From Liolophura sinensis (taxonomy: Eukaryota; Mollusca; Polyplacophora; Chitonida; Chitonidae), in assembly GCF_032854445.1 (NCBI RefSeq), contig NC_088303.1, positions 28,375,265-28,439,264 on the forward strand: a DNA stretch of 64,000 bases, read 5' to 3'. A program made the position numbers and the translations under genes. The notes below the pieces were generated by a model, which made no database searches, had not been told where the DNA came from, and saw nothing but the letters and a program-made list of their open reading frames with translations. Within the stretch, counting starts at the first letter, position 1. Each line of letters opens with the position of its first letter. Shown piece by piece: positions 22,742-35,595 of the stretch.

Positions 22742-25700
22742 GTATTTATTTGGCCTGACAATGCATGACGATGTATACGAATACTTCGGTATAGCGCAAA
22801 AACGCAATATTCAATCTAAATGCAATTCCAAAGAATCATAATCAGGAAAGGTTTGTACGGGCGCCATGCATTGTATGAAATACATATAGGTTTATATTGG
22901 AAGGGTGTCTATCGATGTCAAATGTTATCTGCAGGTTTGAATAGACAGCGTGCATATGTATCGTGGATGCAGATTGATAGCGGATAGCGTCCTTGAAAAC
23001 AGATTGGTATACATTTTATGTTCAAATAATTTTATACAAGACAGTTGGTATATGTCTTACATGTGTAGATTTGTTCGGGAAGCATGTCTGTTTATGGAGA
23101 ATGCAGATTTGCAGCGGATCGCTTCGTATGGGTGCCAGTAAAGCATAGGCTTAATTTTCACCTTTGAAAATTTGGTTTGTTCCAGGTGGATAATTATTTT
23201 AGTACTCATTTTCAGCCAAGTTTCTGTATGTGAAAGTGTCATGTCAGTAATCACGAAATCAGCAGCAGAATCACATTCAGCCAAGTGGACGTTCATCATG
23301 TCACCTGATCATGTCGCCAATATGTTTTAAATATGCGTTTCTAGTTTTAAGAGAGTATATATATGGAATGGAGATTTTGTAAAGGTGCATATTTTAAGGC
23401 GGTATTTGGACGAATAATGTATTTTCTATTGGTTTTATTTATTTATTTATTGATTTATTTGATTGATGTTACTCCGTACTCCCAGCATTATGGTGGGAGG
23501 AAACCAAGCAGAGCCCACGACATCCGCAGGTTGCTGGCAGACCTTCCCACGTACGGCCGGAGAGGAAGCCAGCATGAGCTTTACTTGAACTCACAACGAC
23601 CGCATTGATGAGAGGCTCCTGGGTCATTACGCTGCGCTAGCGCTTACGGTTGTCTGAAGTTCAGGTGGTAAATAAACATGTCTTGTTCTATAGGGAACTG
23701 TGTATTAGTGTTTTCCATGGTAATCGACGATTCATCCATGCAGAAAACGCTGGTTTCATGTTGAAATGAGTTTCTATGTACTCAATTTAAAAAGAATGAA
23801 ACTTTGAAAGAATGTTTAGGTTTGTGGCAGATTGTGTTGTGAGAATGTACGTTTTTGTTTATATGCTGGTGTGAATATTTCTGAGAATGTGGGTTTGTGA
23901 GTTTGTAAGTTTTTGAGAATGCAGATTTGTGAAAATTTAGCTGGGAGCATCTGAAATGGCTTAAATATATTTTTATTTCTGCATGTGTAGCTTGCATTTT
24001 TTGTTTTGTTTTCATTTGTAGTCCCTGTGTATACATCTTTCCGATGGGCTATTTCCCTGGTAGGATTTGTTGGGTTTGTCTTTGTCTACGCTTTGAGGAT
24101 AGACTTCAGCGTCGCTATTGTGTGTATGGTCAAAACCCCAAATGTCTCAAGCCTCTTCTTAAATAACGGCTCGATAGTCGCCAACGTATCGACGGAAACA
24201 GACGATGGCTGTACGGATGAGACCGGAAAAGCAGGTGGCACGGATGACGTAAGTAAAAAAAAGTATAGTCAAGTTTGGAGACTAAAGCCTGGCATATATA
24301 AATGAAACGTAGAATACTGTAAAATACTGTAAGTTACACGAAAGAAGCGAAGATCGTGTTGTAAATGGCGAAGAAGCTGGTCACATAATACTTGGCATCA
24401 CTATTATATGTTTTGAGCTCGGGGTGTGATTGATGAGAATCGTTAGCTTGAATTATTGCGTACGACTCTCAGCATTTTGACTAAAACAGAGATCGGTGGA
24501 GGATAAAAGACCATGTGTTTAGAAGTTTAGCATTTCTGTCCGGTAAGTTTCGATGACGTTTTACTCATGTAGGCCTAAAATTAGTTAGAGACAGAAGGAC
24601 TCAAGTTTAAACAGATGACATTAGAACCGGAAGCCATGCAGTAGTCCTAATCATAATGTTAAAACAAACTCTGTGTAGCTGCCTTTAAAAAACGTTGTTT
24701 GCCATGTTTAAATCACATATTTGAGAGGCTTACTCGGGAGACCTGCGACCCCTCTTCCCTCAAATAATGGACACCTCTCGTCTGCTGTGCATTATCTATG
24801 TGATTTGAACATGGCAAACTACGTTTTATTTGTATTTTAACATATCATTATGAAATAATGGGGCCATTAGGGGGGAATAACACTGAAAACAACCGCTCTC
24901 TCCTTTTTGTTAATACCTAACGCTCTAGGTTGTGTTGTTATGACTTTGGGCAAGTCCACGCCAATGGAATGGGTGAGAAATAAGTCGTGCAATGAGAGCG
25001 AGACACTTAACAATTATGGATCAATAAATGCACATTTCCAGCTAGCACCACTCCATGTCACTTAAAGCCCTAAATTCGAACATAACAGTTTTACAACGAC
25101 AGAGGAATGATGCTTTTAATGGGTTGAAGTCAAACTAATAAAAAAACTATCAGAAGTGAACGATTTATTTCGTGAGGAAACTTGTAGATTCAGTTGAAGC
25201 TGAAATGGAGATGGTAGCGTTGCTCAGAATTAGATGAACATGTGGAGCCGATTTCGGCAGAATCGGGTCACACTGGTAGCTACGGAGCCAGACGCACAAG
25301 TCGATGACTGGGAGGAAAAAAGGGTAGAGTGTAAAACACTGCTCAAAGAGCTTCGTTGTTCTTCAGACGATCTCAGGCTGGACTCGTTGCAGGCAGCCAG
25401 TTACGGACATTATCCCATGTATTACAACACCAGCGTGGCTCAGAACTCTGGCTGCAGTGCCCCGGAGACAGTGGTTTGTGTACCGCCGACTGTCCATTGA
25501 GGTGCACTATTGGCTTTTCTCTGCCAGATAGACCACTTGACACGCAAATTCCCGTTTACAGCAATGCTCCAATATTACAAACCGCGTGTGATAAGGGTGA
25601 AAAGCAGACAGTGCACCTAGCTCCGACTGTCTGCCATCATCGAGCACAAGCTCTTCACTCCCACCGCTTGTAATGCCAGAAATCCGTTGTTTTGGACGGG

Positions 25701-26567
25701 TTACTAGTAAGAGGACGTTGAAAAAATGCATCGTTGCCCATGTTGCGCTTATCCAGATATAGTACCTTGCTGCTTGTTGTTTGATGCCACCTCTTTATAT
25801 CTCATACACGGGATTAGTTCCTATTGGCCACATGATGTCGGTAATGGTAAATATTTACCTTTAAACTTAACTGCCTGACCACTTATATGTAAATTCAGTT
25901 TGCCTTTGTCCTCGTAAAAATGTGAGCTGTAAAATTTTGAATAAAACAGACCTTCTGACAGCACAACCCAGTTCCCCTGTTTTAGCAGCGAAATGGAACC
26001 GTCCCAGCGTCCATGACGCAACTGTGTATAGATTATCAATTTGAGGACGCTTCGCTCACCATTGCTTTTAGTGTTAAAGGACAAGACAGCACAAGGCTAA
26101 AACATATTTCAATCGAAAGCAGGACACTCAAACTTTCTATGTATCAAACTTGATTATTTTAATGAGATTTCACCGAATAACATGTAAAACGAAATGACAA
26201 TACTGTATAAATGGCTGGTGTGAGTTGAAGCATCTTGAGAATTTCATCCAATCAAACACGTTGCTATCAGATTGCGCGGCCTAAGCTGTGACGCAGCCTT
26301 TACTCATTCACTTCATGAAGTGACATATGATAACAAGGAACTACTGCATAAGACATCATTTTGAAATCGCTTACATCGATTTAGTTACGTGTAGCCGAAG
26401 GGCCATTTCACGAAGTGTTGTGACACAAGTTTGTGTCATTTATGGACTGCCACAGACGTATCACAAATTATGTCAGGCACAGTCCGTCTCGGCCCAAACC
26501 GCAGTCATCTCCCCAAATACATTTTTTGTCGTTCATTTTAGCGTTTGGTCAGCAGTTTCTAAATAAG

Positions 26568-26637
<70 letters not shown>

Positions 26638-29600
26638 CTGAATTTATTACAACTGAACAATTTAAAGTTCGCCGAGTTCGTCTTTCTCGCGTAAAGGAGA
26701 TGTTTTTTGTAGCCAACGCAACAAAATTGAAGCCTAAAATCCAGCGACAGTCGAATGCCTAGATCAGCCTCAGTGATGCTTAGATATATTTCCATTTGTT
26801 TCGATACTTAGCATGAACGTAGCTGTACAGCAATCCTATTGTAATTTTGTAAACATTTAATAGGGTCAAAATCACAAGCAGAACCCCTACGGAGGCTATG
26901 ACCTGAACCAGGAATACCCCAGTTGTGCATCTGCAGCTAGGCTATTTAAACAGGGTCACTGGAGTTCCTTGTAAATGATATAGTAGGTTCACTGTATCAA
27001 CAGTTCAAGCAGTGAAAGAAACATTCTTCCAGTATTTCTAATTTCCGAGAAAAGTATATTTGTCTCCTGGGCCTTTATCACCGAAGTCCACAACTTTTAT
27101 CTGCCATAGGTTACTGCTTAAACTATCATACGGAAAATACCTTCGACGTTAGAGAGCTAGAGTAAACGTGACGTCACCTTGTTCTCGATAATGGAGACAC
27201 GTTCAAGATGTGTCAAGGCGAAGTTTCACTAAACTTTTACTGGGTTGAAAAAAATCTAAAAAAATATTTAATGCCGGTTTAAGATACTTTCAACGGTAGT
27301 CCTTCAGTGGATATAAACATTAGTCAGGTATTGTCTATCACTTTAAAATTTTTGGAGGTATGTTAGAATTACGGACTACAACTGAAACAAATTACATCAG
27401 GTGTCAGGCATTGGGGAAATGAGGGCTGAGAATTGGCAATTGCTAATTTTATACTGGGAAATGTTTGAATAACTCCGGTTAACGAGGGTCTAAATTATTA
27501 GTCATTATGTTCTTGAAATTTAGTACAATAAAAACCGTGATAATATATCACATGATGCCATTTTTTTCAGCGCGGGGAATTCGACTGGGACAAAACTCTC
27601 CAGTCTCAGCTGCTTGCCTCCTTCTTTTACGGTTATGTCATCACACAGATCCCCGGGGGCTGGCTAGCCCGGAAGTTCGGATGCAGGAGGGTTCTCGGCG
27701 GGGGGATGGCCTTGTGCATTATCTCCACTCTGTTACTTCCGGTGTGCGCACGCACGCACGTGTACTTGGTGTTCGCTGCACGTGCGATTGCTGGGCTGGC
27801 GACAGTTAGTAATGTTTAACATTTGGCACTTTTTGTGATGAATAACTGATTTATCTGATGTTGAACCCAAATCTACTTTACGTATATGGCATACTTGTAT
27901 GAGTGAGACTGAACTAAAAACTCCAAAGACAACGTTTTAATTCACTGGATCAACGTCAGCAGGTAGTTTGCCTCGTCAGCTTGGCTTTTGTGACAAGTCC
28001 CATGCGAAGGAATAAATTCTTTTTCAGGAATCTTTTCGTAATGGGTCTATATACAGTTGGCGCTTCGATTTGGTTTAATTTTGCTATCATGAAATTTATT
28101 TTTTTATTTATTTATTTATTTGATTGGTGTTTTACGCCGTGCTCAAGAATATTTCACTTATACGACGGCGGCCAGCATTATGGTAGGTCCAAACCGGGCA
28201 GAGCCCGAGGAAAACCCACGACCATCTGCAGGTTGCTGCCAGACCTTCCCACTTACGGCCGAAGAGGAAGCCAGCCTGAGCTGGACTTGAACTCACAGCG
28301 GCTGCATTTGTGAGAGGCTCCTGGGTCATTACCCTGCGCTAGTGCGCTAACCAACTGAGCCATGGAGCCTTCAACTATGAAATTGTTCATTTAATGCCCT
28401 AATACCAGAGCAAGGGATTAAGTAGTTTCCGACAACAAATGGCGGTTTAGATATATTTTAAATGTCACAAATGATCATGGTTTTCAGGGTGTCGCATTTC
28501 CGGCAGCTCACTGCCTTTGGGGAAGATGGGCTCCTCCGCTAGAACGGAGTAAGCTAATGGCACTATGTTACGCAGGTAGGTATAATAGTTTTCTCGCGTA
28601 CAATCTCGAATACGTGAGATGTGATCGTAAATGCGAAAACGTTCCCTTCTCAACTTGACTCTAAGCTGTGTAGTCTATCGTCCATTATTGCCTTTATGAT
28701 GTTTTGCGAACAAGCTTCTAACGTATTGGAGACAGCGGACATCCGGATATTTGCCGTTTGTCTCGCCCCAACACGCTTACTCGCTCATGCAGGAAAGTGA
28801 AAACATTGTCTAAATAATAAATAATAGGGAGTTTTACAAAATTCTGCTTCACAGACTCATTAGTACAAAAGCAGGTTTTAGTGACGTTCACAATTTACAT
28901 AATCTGTGCACATTCCGCGGGAAAAGGTTCATCCTAAACCTTTGAGTATTTTGCATACATGTAAGACCGTACAAAATGAGTAACGACTGAGTCCCATGAT
29001 TAAAACCCAACTGTTTGTTTGTTTCCTACAGGCCCACCAATTGGAAACATCATCACTTTAAGTATATCCGGCTTATTGTGCGCTTATGGGTTCGACAACG
29101 GTTGGGGATCAATATTTTATGTGTACGGTACGTGGATGAAACTGGTACACATTGGATTTTTGAAGCTAAAGGTTCAGTTAATTTACCATGGCGTGAACAG
29201 TATTCCGCTGATAGATGGATATTTTGACTTTACAGTTCACAAGGATTCCAGTCCCCATGTTCATAAGTATCGTTTCTTGAAACGAAATTCAGTAAAAATA
29301 AAGTAAGCAGATACCACTCTCTTAGGAGCAATTTTGTGTAATCAGTTGGCATCTTAATGTATACCATGCAGTGATGAGCAAACTGTGGATAGTTTGTCGG
29401 TTTCTCCATGGTTTCCGGCATAATGCCCCTTTCGTATAAGTGACATATTCTTGAGAACGTTGTAACGTTTTTCTTTTGGATTATTTTTCCATTGTAGGGC
29501 TTGGTGCTGCTGTTTGGCTCCTCGCTTGGTTTTACGTCGTTCATGACAGGCCCCGAGATCATCCGAGAATCACAGAGATTGAACGAGACTTCATCGAACA

Positions 29601-32600
29601 ATCCATCGGAGACCATGCCGATATAAGTGTGAGATATAAGCATATCACAATTATGATAAGAGAATGAAAACATTCGGATAGTTACAGTTATAATAGGTCG
29701 AAAGCCATTTCCCCATCGTCTCTGAATATATGGTACAAGTGTTCTCATTATGTTATAAAATAAGACATTAACTCATTAATTTATTTATCTGATTAGTGTT
29801 TTACTCAAGCAAGATAGGAGGAAAGCGGACATGGTCCGGGGGAAACCATCCACAGGTTGCTGACAGACTTTCCCAAGTACGGCCGGGAAATTAAGACAAA
29901 CACTAACTGTGTTAATTACATGTCAATGCACACAATATATTAAGATCGCCAAAATTACAATTTCTTTTTTATTTATCACTATACACAAAATTTATTCAAT
30001 AATACGAGTGGCGGATAGTTTTTTGGGTAGCGTAAAATGGAGTGCCTGGGGTAAACCAGCACCTTTTTGTAAGTGACTGGCGGACTTTACAACGTGTAGC
30101 GTACGGGTATGAGCATCATATTGGTGCGTGGCAAATAATCTTCTAAGAACTCTTGACTGTGTAAACGATCACATGGCCATTATCGACCGCTTATCGCCAT
30201 CAAGCCCCAAAGCAGTGGGCTTTGAACCCCGCACCTTTGGGTGTCTAGTGATTGAAAGGCAAGCAACTTAACCACTCGACCACGACCAGTTCCCCTGCCA
30301 AATTGAAACAGAGTGTTCAGTGCGATGAGTAAATAAAGTAACAGATGTAAAGTAAATAGTGTTTTTTATTTATTAACACGCCAATCTGTCGTTGTGACAC
30401 CAATGTCAACTAAGTATGTCACAAGGCTCTGTCAAAGCGGTTATGTTAAAGGTTCAGAGGCAAAGGGGACACATTCGTAAGAGGTATTTTGTGTATGAAA
30501 TTATCCATCTCACTGTAAATGTCGCCAGAGTATATAGATGTGATTCAAACAAAGGTCACTGTTTTCTAAAGGTCAGTTTAGTGCACAAAGGTCGCATATA
30601 TTTTCAAGCAAACTATTGAGATGTGGCATTACATCATGTTGTATGACATATGAATGTTGAAATTAAAAATGCAGCTGTTGTGCAGTTTGGCTTAACTGAT
30701 AAAATATCCATAATATATCAAGCATTTCAACGCAATATGCACACGAAATGTCGCCCTTTTCAACGGGTCCATTTTTGAAGTTATAACACCGACAAGGTTT
30801 CCTCACAATAAGTTTCCAAGAATGTTTCGCGAAAAGTGGCATGATCAAGCAGTGGAATTCTAAAAAAGTAGGCTTATCATGGTTCTGGAAGATGATCCGG
30901 GAGCATCGATTGGCTCACCGTCTCTTTGCCAATGACAATTTGCGTTCAAAAGCTCCAAACTCGACTGCAGCCTTGTGCTTGGCACATTGTTGAATGAGGC
31001 GGTTTCCGTCAGTCTGTAGTCGGTTTCCTCCATATGTAAACCAGAACACTCTGACATAAATGAAATATGCTTATATTTTTTGTACTGTTTTATTACTGCG
31101 GTGAAGATTCAATGAGTCATCACATATGCATATAGATTTGAATGTTTGGCCTTTATAGGACAAAGACAAAAGGACCCCATGGCTGGATATGGCCAAATCC
31201 CCGGCATTGTGGGCGTGTATTACTGCTCATATCTGCAACAACTGGACCAATTACTCTCTACTGACGGCATTGCCCACCTACATGAAAGAAGTTCTTAAAT
31301 TTGACATAAAACAGGTAAACACGTTCATCTTCTGTATGTCCAAATTTATTGTTAATGTCATGAAGAAGGGCAAAACAAAATGGTAGGAAAGAAAATTTAA
31401 ATTGGTACCGGACATCTTCCAGATATAGTTCTTCATGCAAATATGTATGCAAATGGGCCTTGATTCATAACATAGAATTATTGTCCAGTATAAGCTGGAC
31501 TTAAACTCACAACGACTAGTGCGCTAGCGAAACATTTCTGCTAGTACGCCAACCTCTTGATGACGGAAGCCCCTGCATTTACTAATATGTGCCTTTCTAT
31601 CAAGATAATACTGAAGGAAAGGCGATTGACTTTTGTAACTCGTGACAATTGATATCTGTTCCCGATGAGTACATGGTCAGACACAAGGCCAAGAAATTAG
31701 TCAGTTATTGCTGATTATATAGATAATAAACAGTTAATAGTTAATAAACAAGTAACGTCTTGTTTATTAACAAGACGTTAATAAACAAGTAATGCTACAG
31801 CTTAATAATTCTCTTTGAGATGTCCAAATTAAAAGTGTTAAGTGCTGTAGTAAAAAAAGGAGGGTGAACATGATATTACCATTATTTTCTGTTTCAGAAC
31901 GGCCTGTTGTCGGCCATACCGTACATCTGTCAGTTCTTGTCCTCCGTCGTGGCGGGTTACTTGGCGGACACCATACGTCAGCGTAAATGGCTGTCAACCA
32001 CGGCAACCAGGAGGACTTTTCAAATAATCGGTGAGCTAGATGGTTGTATTTGAGAAAAGGCTTTTAACGTTTTGTTTTCCACACAATACAAATCAAATTA
32101 AATTCTCCTGATTTCTAAAGCCCAGGTAGACCTACATTCTATCATTTAGAAAATGAATGAAAACAACAACACTTTTCAGACTTTTAGACTGATTTATCTC
32201 AGTGGAAAGTGGCTCATTTTCAGATGACTCATTTGAATACATTGCTCTTGAACCTTTTCATACACGAAGTCTTTTTGGATGAGTGATTTTTACCTAGTCA
32301 AATGTTCACCTAATATATGGAAGAGTATATGGCACGGCCATAAAAGAGAAGAATGTGGGGTTAAATTGTTACATTTATAAAAAGGTCACTACATATTTCT
32401 CATTTATTTACCCCCTAATTAGGTGACTGTGTTTGAAATATTTTCTTGGACCCCCCATAATGTTTCTAGAATCTCTGTGTGGCGGTAACCTAAAATATTG
32501 CGCTGATATGTATCGAAAAGCAGTGATAAACATGGCGGCCAGACATTATACTGAGTTAATCAGGTTTAAAGTGTTATGTACACCGTATGTATATGCAATC

Positions 32601-34091
32601 ACCGTGGAAAAATAATTATTTCATTGACGCTTGATAAATTTAAAAATAATTAATTCACATATAAATGTTTTATTTCAAGCATTCGTCGGAGCTTCTGCGT
32701 CTCTGGTGGCAACCGGATTCGTTACTTGTGAAAACCGGATGTTGGCTATTGTCTTTCTCGCATTGGCTGTGTCATTCCTAGGCCTCTCGAGGGGTGGATA
32801 CCTTGTGAATCACGTCGACTTTGGTCCTCGGTAATTCATTCATGTACTTTCCAAAGTGATTGTCTCTGGATAAACAACTAGATATAGTTCCGATATGAAG
32901 AATTATAGAGTATCGTCGTTGTATTCGATATATAAGAACCTTGCTTTTCATTTAATCCTTTTCTGCAATTTTGGCGAATCCCTTTACATTCCTAAGATAG
33001 TAGCAAATAGAACAACAAAATTATACAACAGAAAGCGTTTTATGATAAGGAGTTTCAATCCAATGCTTATGAGCTACCATAGAGAGAAGAAAACGTTGTT
33101 ATACATGAAACTAAAGGATTTAAATCCATAAATTTTGTCACTGTTCGGCTATCGATATGGATCCAATATTGCCGAAGTGGCGCTAAGCCATAATCATTCA
33201 AGCCTATAATATATTCCTGACACATTTGTGATAGGTTTGCTGGAGAGCTGTTTGGAATAACTAACACATGTGCCACGTTACCAGGGATGATTGCACCGCT
33301 AGTTAATGGCGCCCTGACCACCAACGTAAGTTATGCACATTTTAACTAATTCTGTTTATTATGTATTTCTATTATAAAGTTGACCAAGGTATAATGACAG
33401 GACGATATCATCACAAACATTGGGACGAAACCACTCTATACCTTGTCTACATGACAAAAGTAACAGAGATAAAGGTTTTCTTTGTGTGTGTGTTTGTGAT
33501 GTTTGTATCGAGTATTCGCCTGAACAAGCTTAACCCATTTTAGTGGACGGCAAAACAGAGGGACAGTAGTACTTTATTCTACAAAAGGGGTGACTCGACA
33601 TAGCTGTATATAGAGCTCATGTGGTAGTGGAAAAATGTCCATATCTTGATGATGGCATAACTGCAAAAGCCGAATTGTAAAAATATTTACCAACATTAAT
33701 TCTATATTTGTAGTTTCCTGTGCACGTTACTTGTTGTTTCGAGAAAATATATATTAGTAACTAAAGGCGAACTATAACAAGGTAGGTACGCTGGACATGC
33801 ACACCTTACTGACAGCTGTTATTAAAATCATTTTTGGGGGGAATGGTGTCATTTCAGAAAACCCAAGGGGAGTGGCAAAAAGTGTTTTTCCTCTGCGCCG
33901 GCTTTGCTTTCTTTGGTGCCATCATATTTGGTATTTTCGCCCGTGGCGAGGTACAGCACTGGGCTCGGATCAGTGCAGATGAACCGGAACTTGAGGTGAC
34001 TGCTCGAGAAGAGAATGGGACGAAAAAGAATGGCAAAGTTAACGAGGCGTTTTCAGGGGATTCTGCCAAAACCGACAGCGAAAAACCTTAA
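22678..34091 (+). CDS. SLC17A5-like: SLC17 family (sialin-like) anion transporter, 11 exons
   Basis: Major-facilitator carrier; sialin relatives move acidic sugars or amino acids with protons, or phosphate with sodium. Exons: 22678-22741, 24022-24248, 27571-27804, 28488-28575, 29032-29127, 29498-29628, 31159-31314, 31898-32030, 32680-32830, 33235-33325, 33858-34091. All introns are GT-AG and phases agree, giving 534 aa (family 480-580). Exons 2-11 align with sialin: [12 protein letters not shown] near residue 44 (family YALRVNLSVA; R47 matches the Arg mutated in human Salla disease), [34 protein letters not shown] (H183), [36 protein letters not shown] and GEWQKVFFL before a hydrophilic tail. 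An Asn-rich luminal loop follows the first helix. Exon 1 ([28 protein letters not shown] start context) is inferred from position and phase and is less sure. Substrate is not determinable. Confidence 0.9.
23430..23645 (-). mobile_element. SINE family A in SLC17 intron 1
   Basis: (TTTA)n tail, GCATTATGGTGGGAGGAAAC, TACGGCCGGAGAGGAAGCC, GAGGCTCCTGGGTCATTACG in reverse; part of the tail block and the extreme head are missing. Confidence 0.85.
24688..24828. repeat. Inverted-repeat element in SLC17 intron 2
   Basis: Arms of about 30 bp, TTTGCCATGTTTAAATCACA on the left and its near-perfect complement (TGTGATTTGAACATGGCAAA) on the right, around a loop of about 75 bp. Compatible with a small palindromic MITE. 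Confidence 0.6.
25234..25680 (+). other. Locally GC-rich open stretch in SLC17 intron 2, unassigned
   Basis: An 88-codon frame (25234-25500) and an overlapping 105-codon frame (25356-25673) lie in a segment richer in G+C than the surrounding intron. The first frame ([26 protein letters not shown]) looks more protein-like. No family recognised, and no splice sites linking it to a neighbour; it could be a decayed gene or retroposed fragment. Confidence 0.25.
26570..26637. repeat. (TA)n microsatellite in SLC17 intron 2
   Basis: About 33 uninterrupted TA units. ORFs with (YI)n on both strands come from it. Confidence 0.97.
28094..28372 (-). mobile_element. SINE family A, full length, in SLC17 intron 3
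   Basis: Complete order in reverse: (TTTA)n, TTGATTGGTGTTTTACGCCG, AATATTTCACTTATACGACG, central block, CTGGACTTGAACTCACAGCG, CTGGGTCATTACC, and AACCAACTGAGCCATGGAGC head. One of the better reference copies in the window. Confidence 0.92.
29400..29472 (+). mobile_element. SINE family A, tail fragment just upstream of SLC17 exon 6
   Basis: Diverged GGTTTCCGGCATAATGCC then CGTATAAGTGACATATTCTT GAGAACG. It ends about 25 bases before the acceptor of the exon at 29498. Confidence 0.55.
29775..29888 (-). mobile_element. SINE family A, fragment
   Basis: Tail TTTATTTATCTGATTAGTGT, GGGGGAAACCATCCACAGG and CAAGTACGGCCGGG in reverse; head missing. Confidence 0.7.
30005..30298 (-). mobile_element. SINE family C (tRNA-derived)
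   Basis: In reverse the head reads GGTCGTGGTCGAGTGGTTAA with GTGCGGGGTTCAAAGCCC as B box, followed by TTGATGGCGATAAGCGGTCG. It lies in SLC17 intron 6. Not a tRNA gene: the acceptor stem does not close and a long body follows. Confidence 0.65.
30299..31158. other. Rest of SLC17 intron 6
   Basis: No element recognised; ORFs here are random. Confidence 0.35.
31741..31793. repeat. Nested perfect inverted repeats in SLC17 intron 7
   Basis: TTAATAAACAAG pairs with CTTGTTTATTAA, and TAACGTCTTG (31753-31762) pairs with CAAGACGTTA (31771-31780). A third TTAATAAACAAG copy closes the block, so two alternative hairpins are possible. Confidence 0.8.
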
Positions 34092-34750
34092 ATACTGTTT
34101 GGGAATTATAAACGTTTGTAACCCAGTAAACATTTTTCCTCATAACGTCAGAAAATAGCCATCGTAGGCAACAATGTCTGAGGACTGAGGCAGATACTAT
34201 CTTTGAGGATCTCATCACCGAATCGTTTCTAAAATAACAGAATTAATACTGGTATATCCTTGTTTGGTAAACCAACATGCAGGCTGACAAAGTGTGCCGG
34301 TATGTGTCGATCTGTCCCAGTATGCCTACAAAGCAATTGTGATGGTGACAATTTTCCCCATATGAAATAAATAATTTAGAGATGATCTAAATATTTGAGA
34401 ATATTGATTTAATACGACATTTTACTGGAGGGAGCGGATAGGGGTGAGTCCATATAGATTGATAGTTTTAATATACTATAAAATCGGAAAACAATATGTG
34501 TGTTTTCACTATCATAATGAATACCATATGTGTTTGTTTTATGTTTCATTTCTTGGTATTTGGTATAAGGCTCATGATCACAATTCTATATGCAGATGTT
34601 CATATGTTATATATCTACACAGTGTCATGAATATTTGAATACTTTGTTTTACTTTTGAGAAGCCTTCTGTAATATGTGTTGTTAAAGCATCGAAAAGAAA
34701 TGTACGGTGATGGCTATATTGATTATTTGCAAATTTCTTTGGTGTATATA
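34092..34750 (+). other. 3' flank of the SLC17 gene with candidate poly(A) signal
   Basis: AATAAA at 34366-34371, about 275 bases after the stop, is the nearest canonical signal. Otherwise no element is seen. Confidence 0.5.
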
Positions 34751-34865
34751 TTCATTTATTTCATTGGTGTTTTACGCCGTGCTCAAGAATATTTCACTTA
34801 TATGACTACGGTCAGCATTATGGTGGGAGGAAACCGCGAAGATCCCACGGGAAACCCACGACCTT
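34751..34865 (-). mobile_element. SINE family A, 5'-truncated
   Basis: TTTCATTGGTGTTTTACGCC, AATATTTCACTTATATGAC, GGTGGGAGGAAACCGCG and ACGGGAAACCCACGACC in reverse; head absent. Confidence 0.85.
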
Positions 34866-35401
34866 CACGTTTTCTTGAAAAATTATTACTGCAAAAACTA
34901 GTTTGTCAAGGTTATTCCATCAAACGCCTTAAGTCTAATTTTCTTATGTCTTACGATGATAATAATTCTCTTCTAAGTAAATCTGAACGGAGCCTCCAGA
35001 ATCTGGCACTCTGCTCTATGACTGTGTCTAATTCCGCTTAATCAGGGACTAGTGGTCGGATATTCATCATCTTAGATTAGATCGCCACATTGAAATTATA
35101 AATTTACAATCAAAGCGCTACTGAGATACATATTTTGTTATCGACAACTTATATATTAGCACGGTACACGATTTAAATACTAATTTGACTCATTCGTCTT
35201 TGTGTCTATCCAACATCACTGAAAACTGTTGACCACTTCTCTTTACGCGATTCTGTCCTAATTTCGCACTTTACGTACTGTTAACTTTTTGGTGGTTTGT
35301 GTTAAACGTCGTTTTGGGAATTGGCTATGCAATTTTAACCTGGAACGTCCCTTTTAGTTAAAGGCTTGTAAACGAATGTCTGTTTCAGCGCATAGATTCA
35401 T
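34866..35401. other. Non-coding stretch between SLC17 and M13 genes
   Basis: Nothing recognised. Confidence 0.35.
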
Positions 35402-35595
35402 TATAATGAGACTGGGTGAAGTGTCATGCCTGGTGTCTTCGGCATGATACTGCAGTGGTGGCAGCACTATAGCGGCATGTGCTCACGTTGCCACAAGAAG
35501 ACACAGTATATGTACATACACCTTATGACTCCTATTCCCACATTCCCATTCCTTTGGTAGAATTCGACGAGTCCATTAGACAAATCGCATCCGGT
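35402..35595 (+). mobile_element. SINE family D, 5'-truncated
   Basis: TATAATGAGACTGGGTGAAG, GTGTCTTCGGCATGATAC, CAAGAAGACACAGTATATG and CTTATGACTCCTATTCCC match the body of the copy at 6912-7242 and extend it. Confidence 0.65.

Noticed and set aside
28132-28329. ORFs such as those starting MTQEPLTNA (also 5763, 47756, 50008 and others)
   Set aside because: Translations of SINE family A; the same peptide appears wherever a copy lies.
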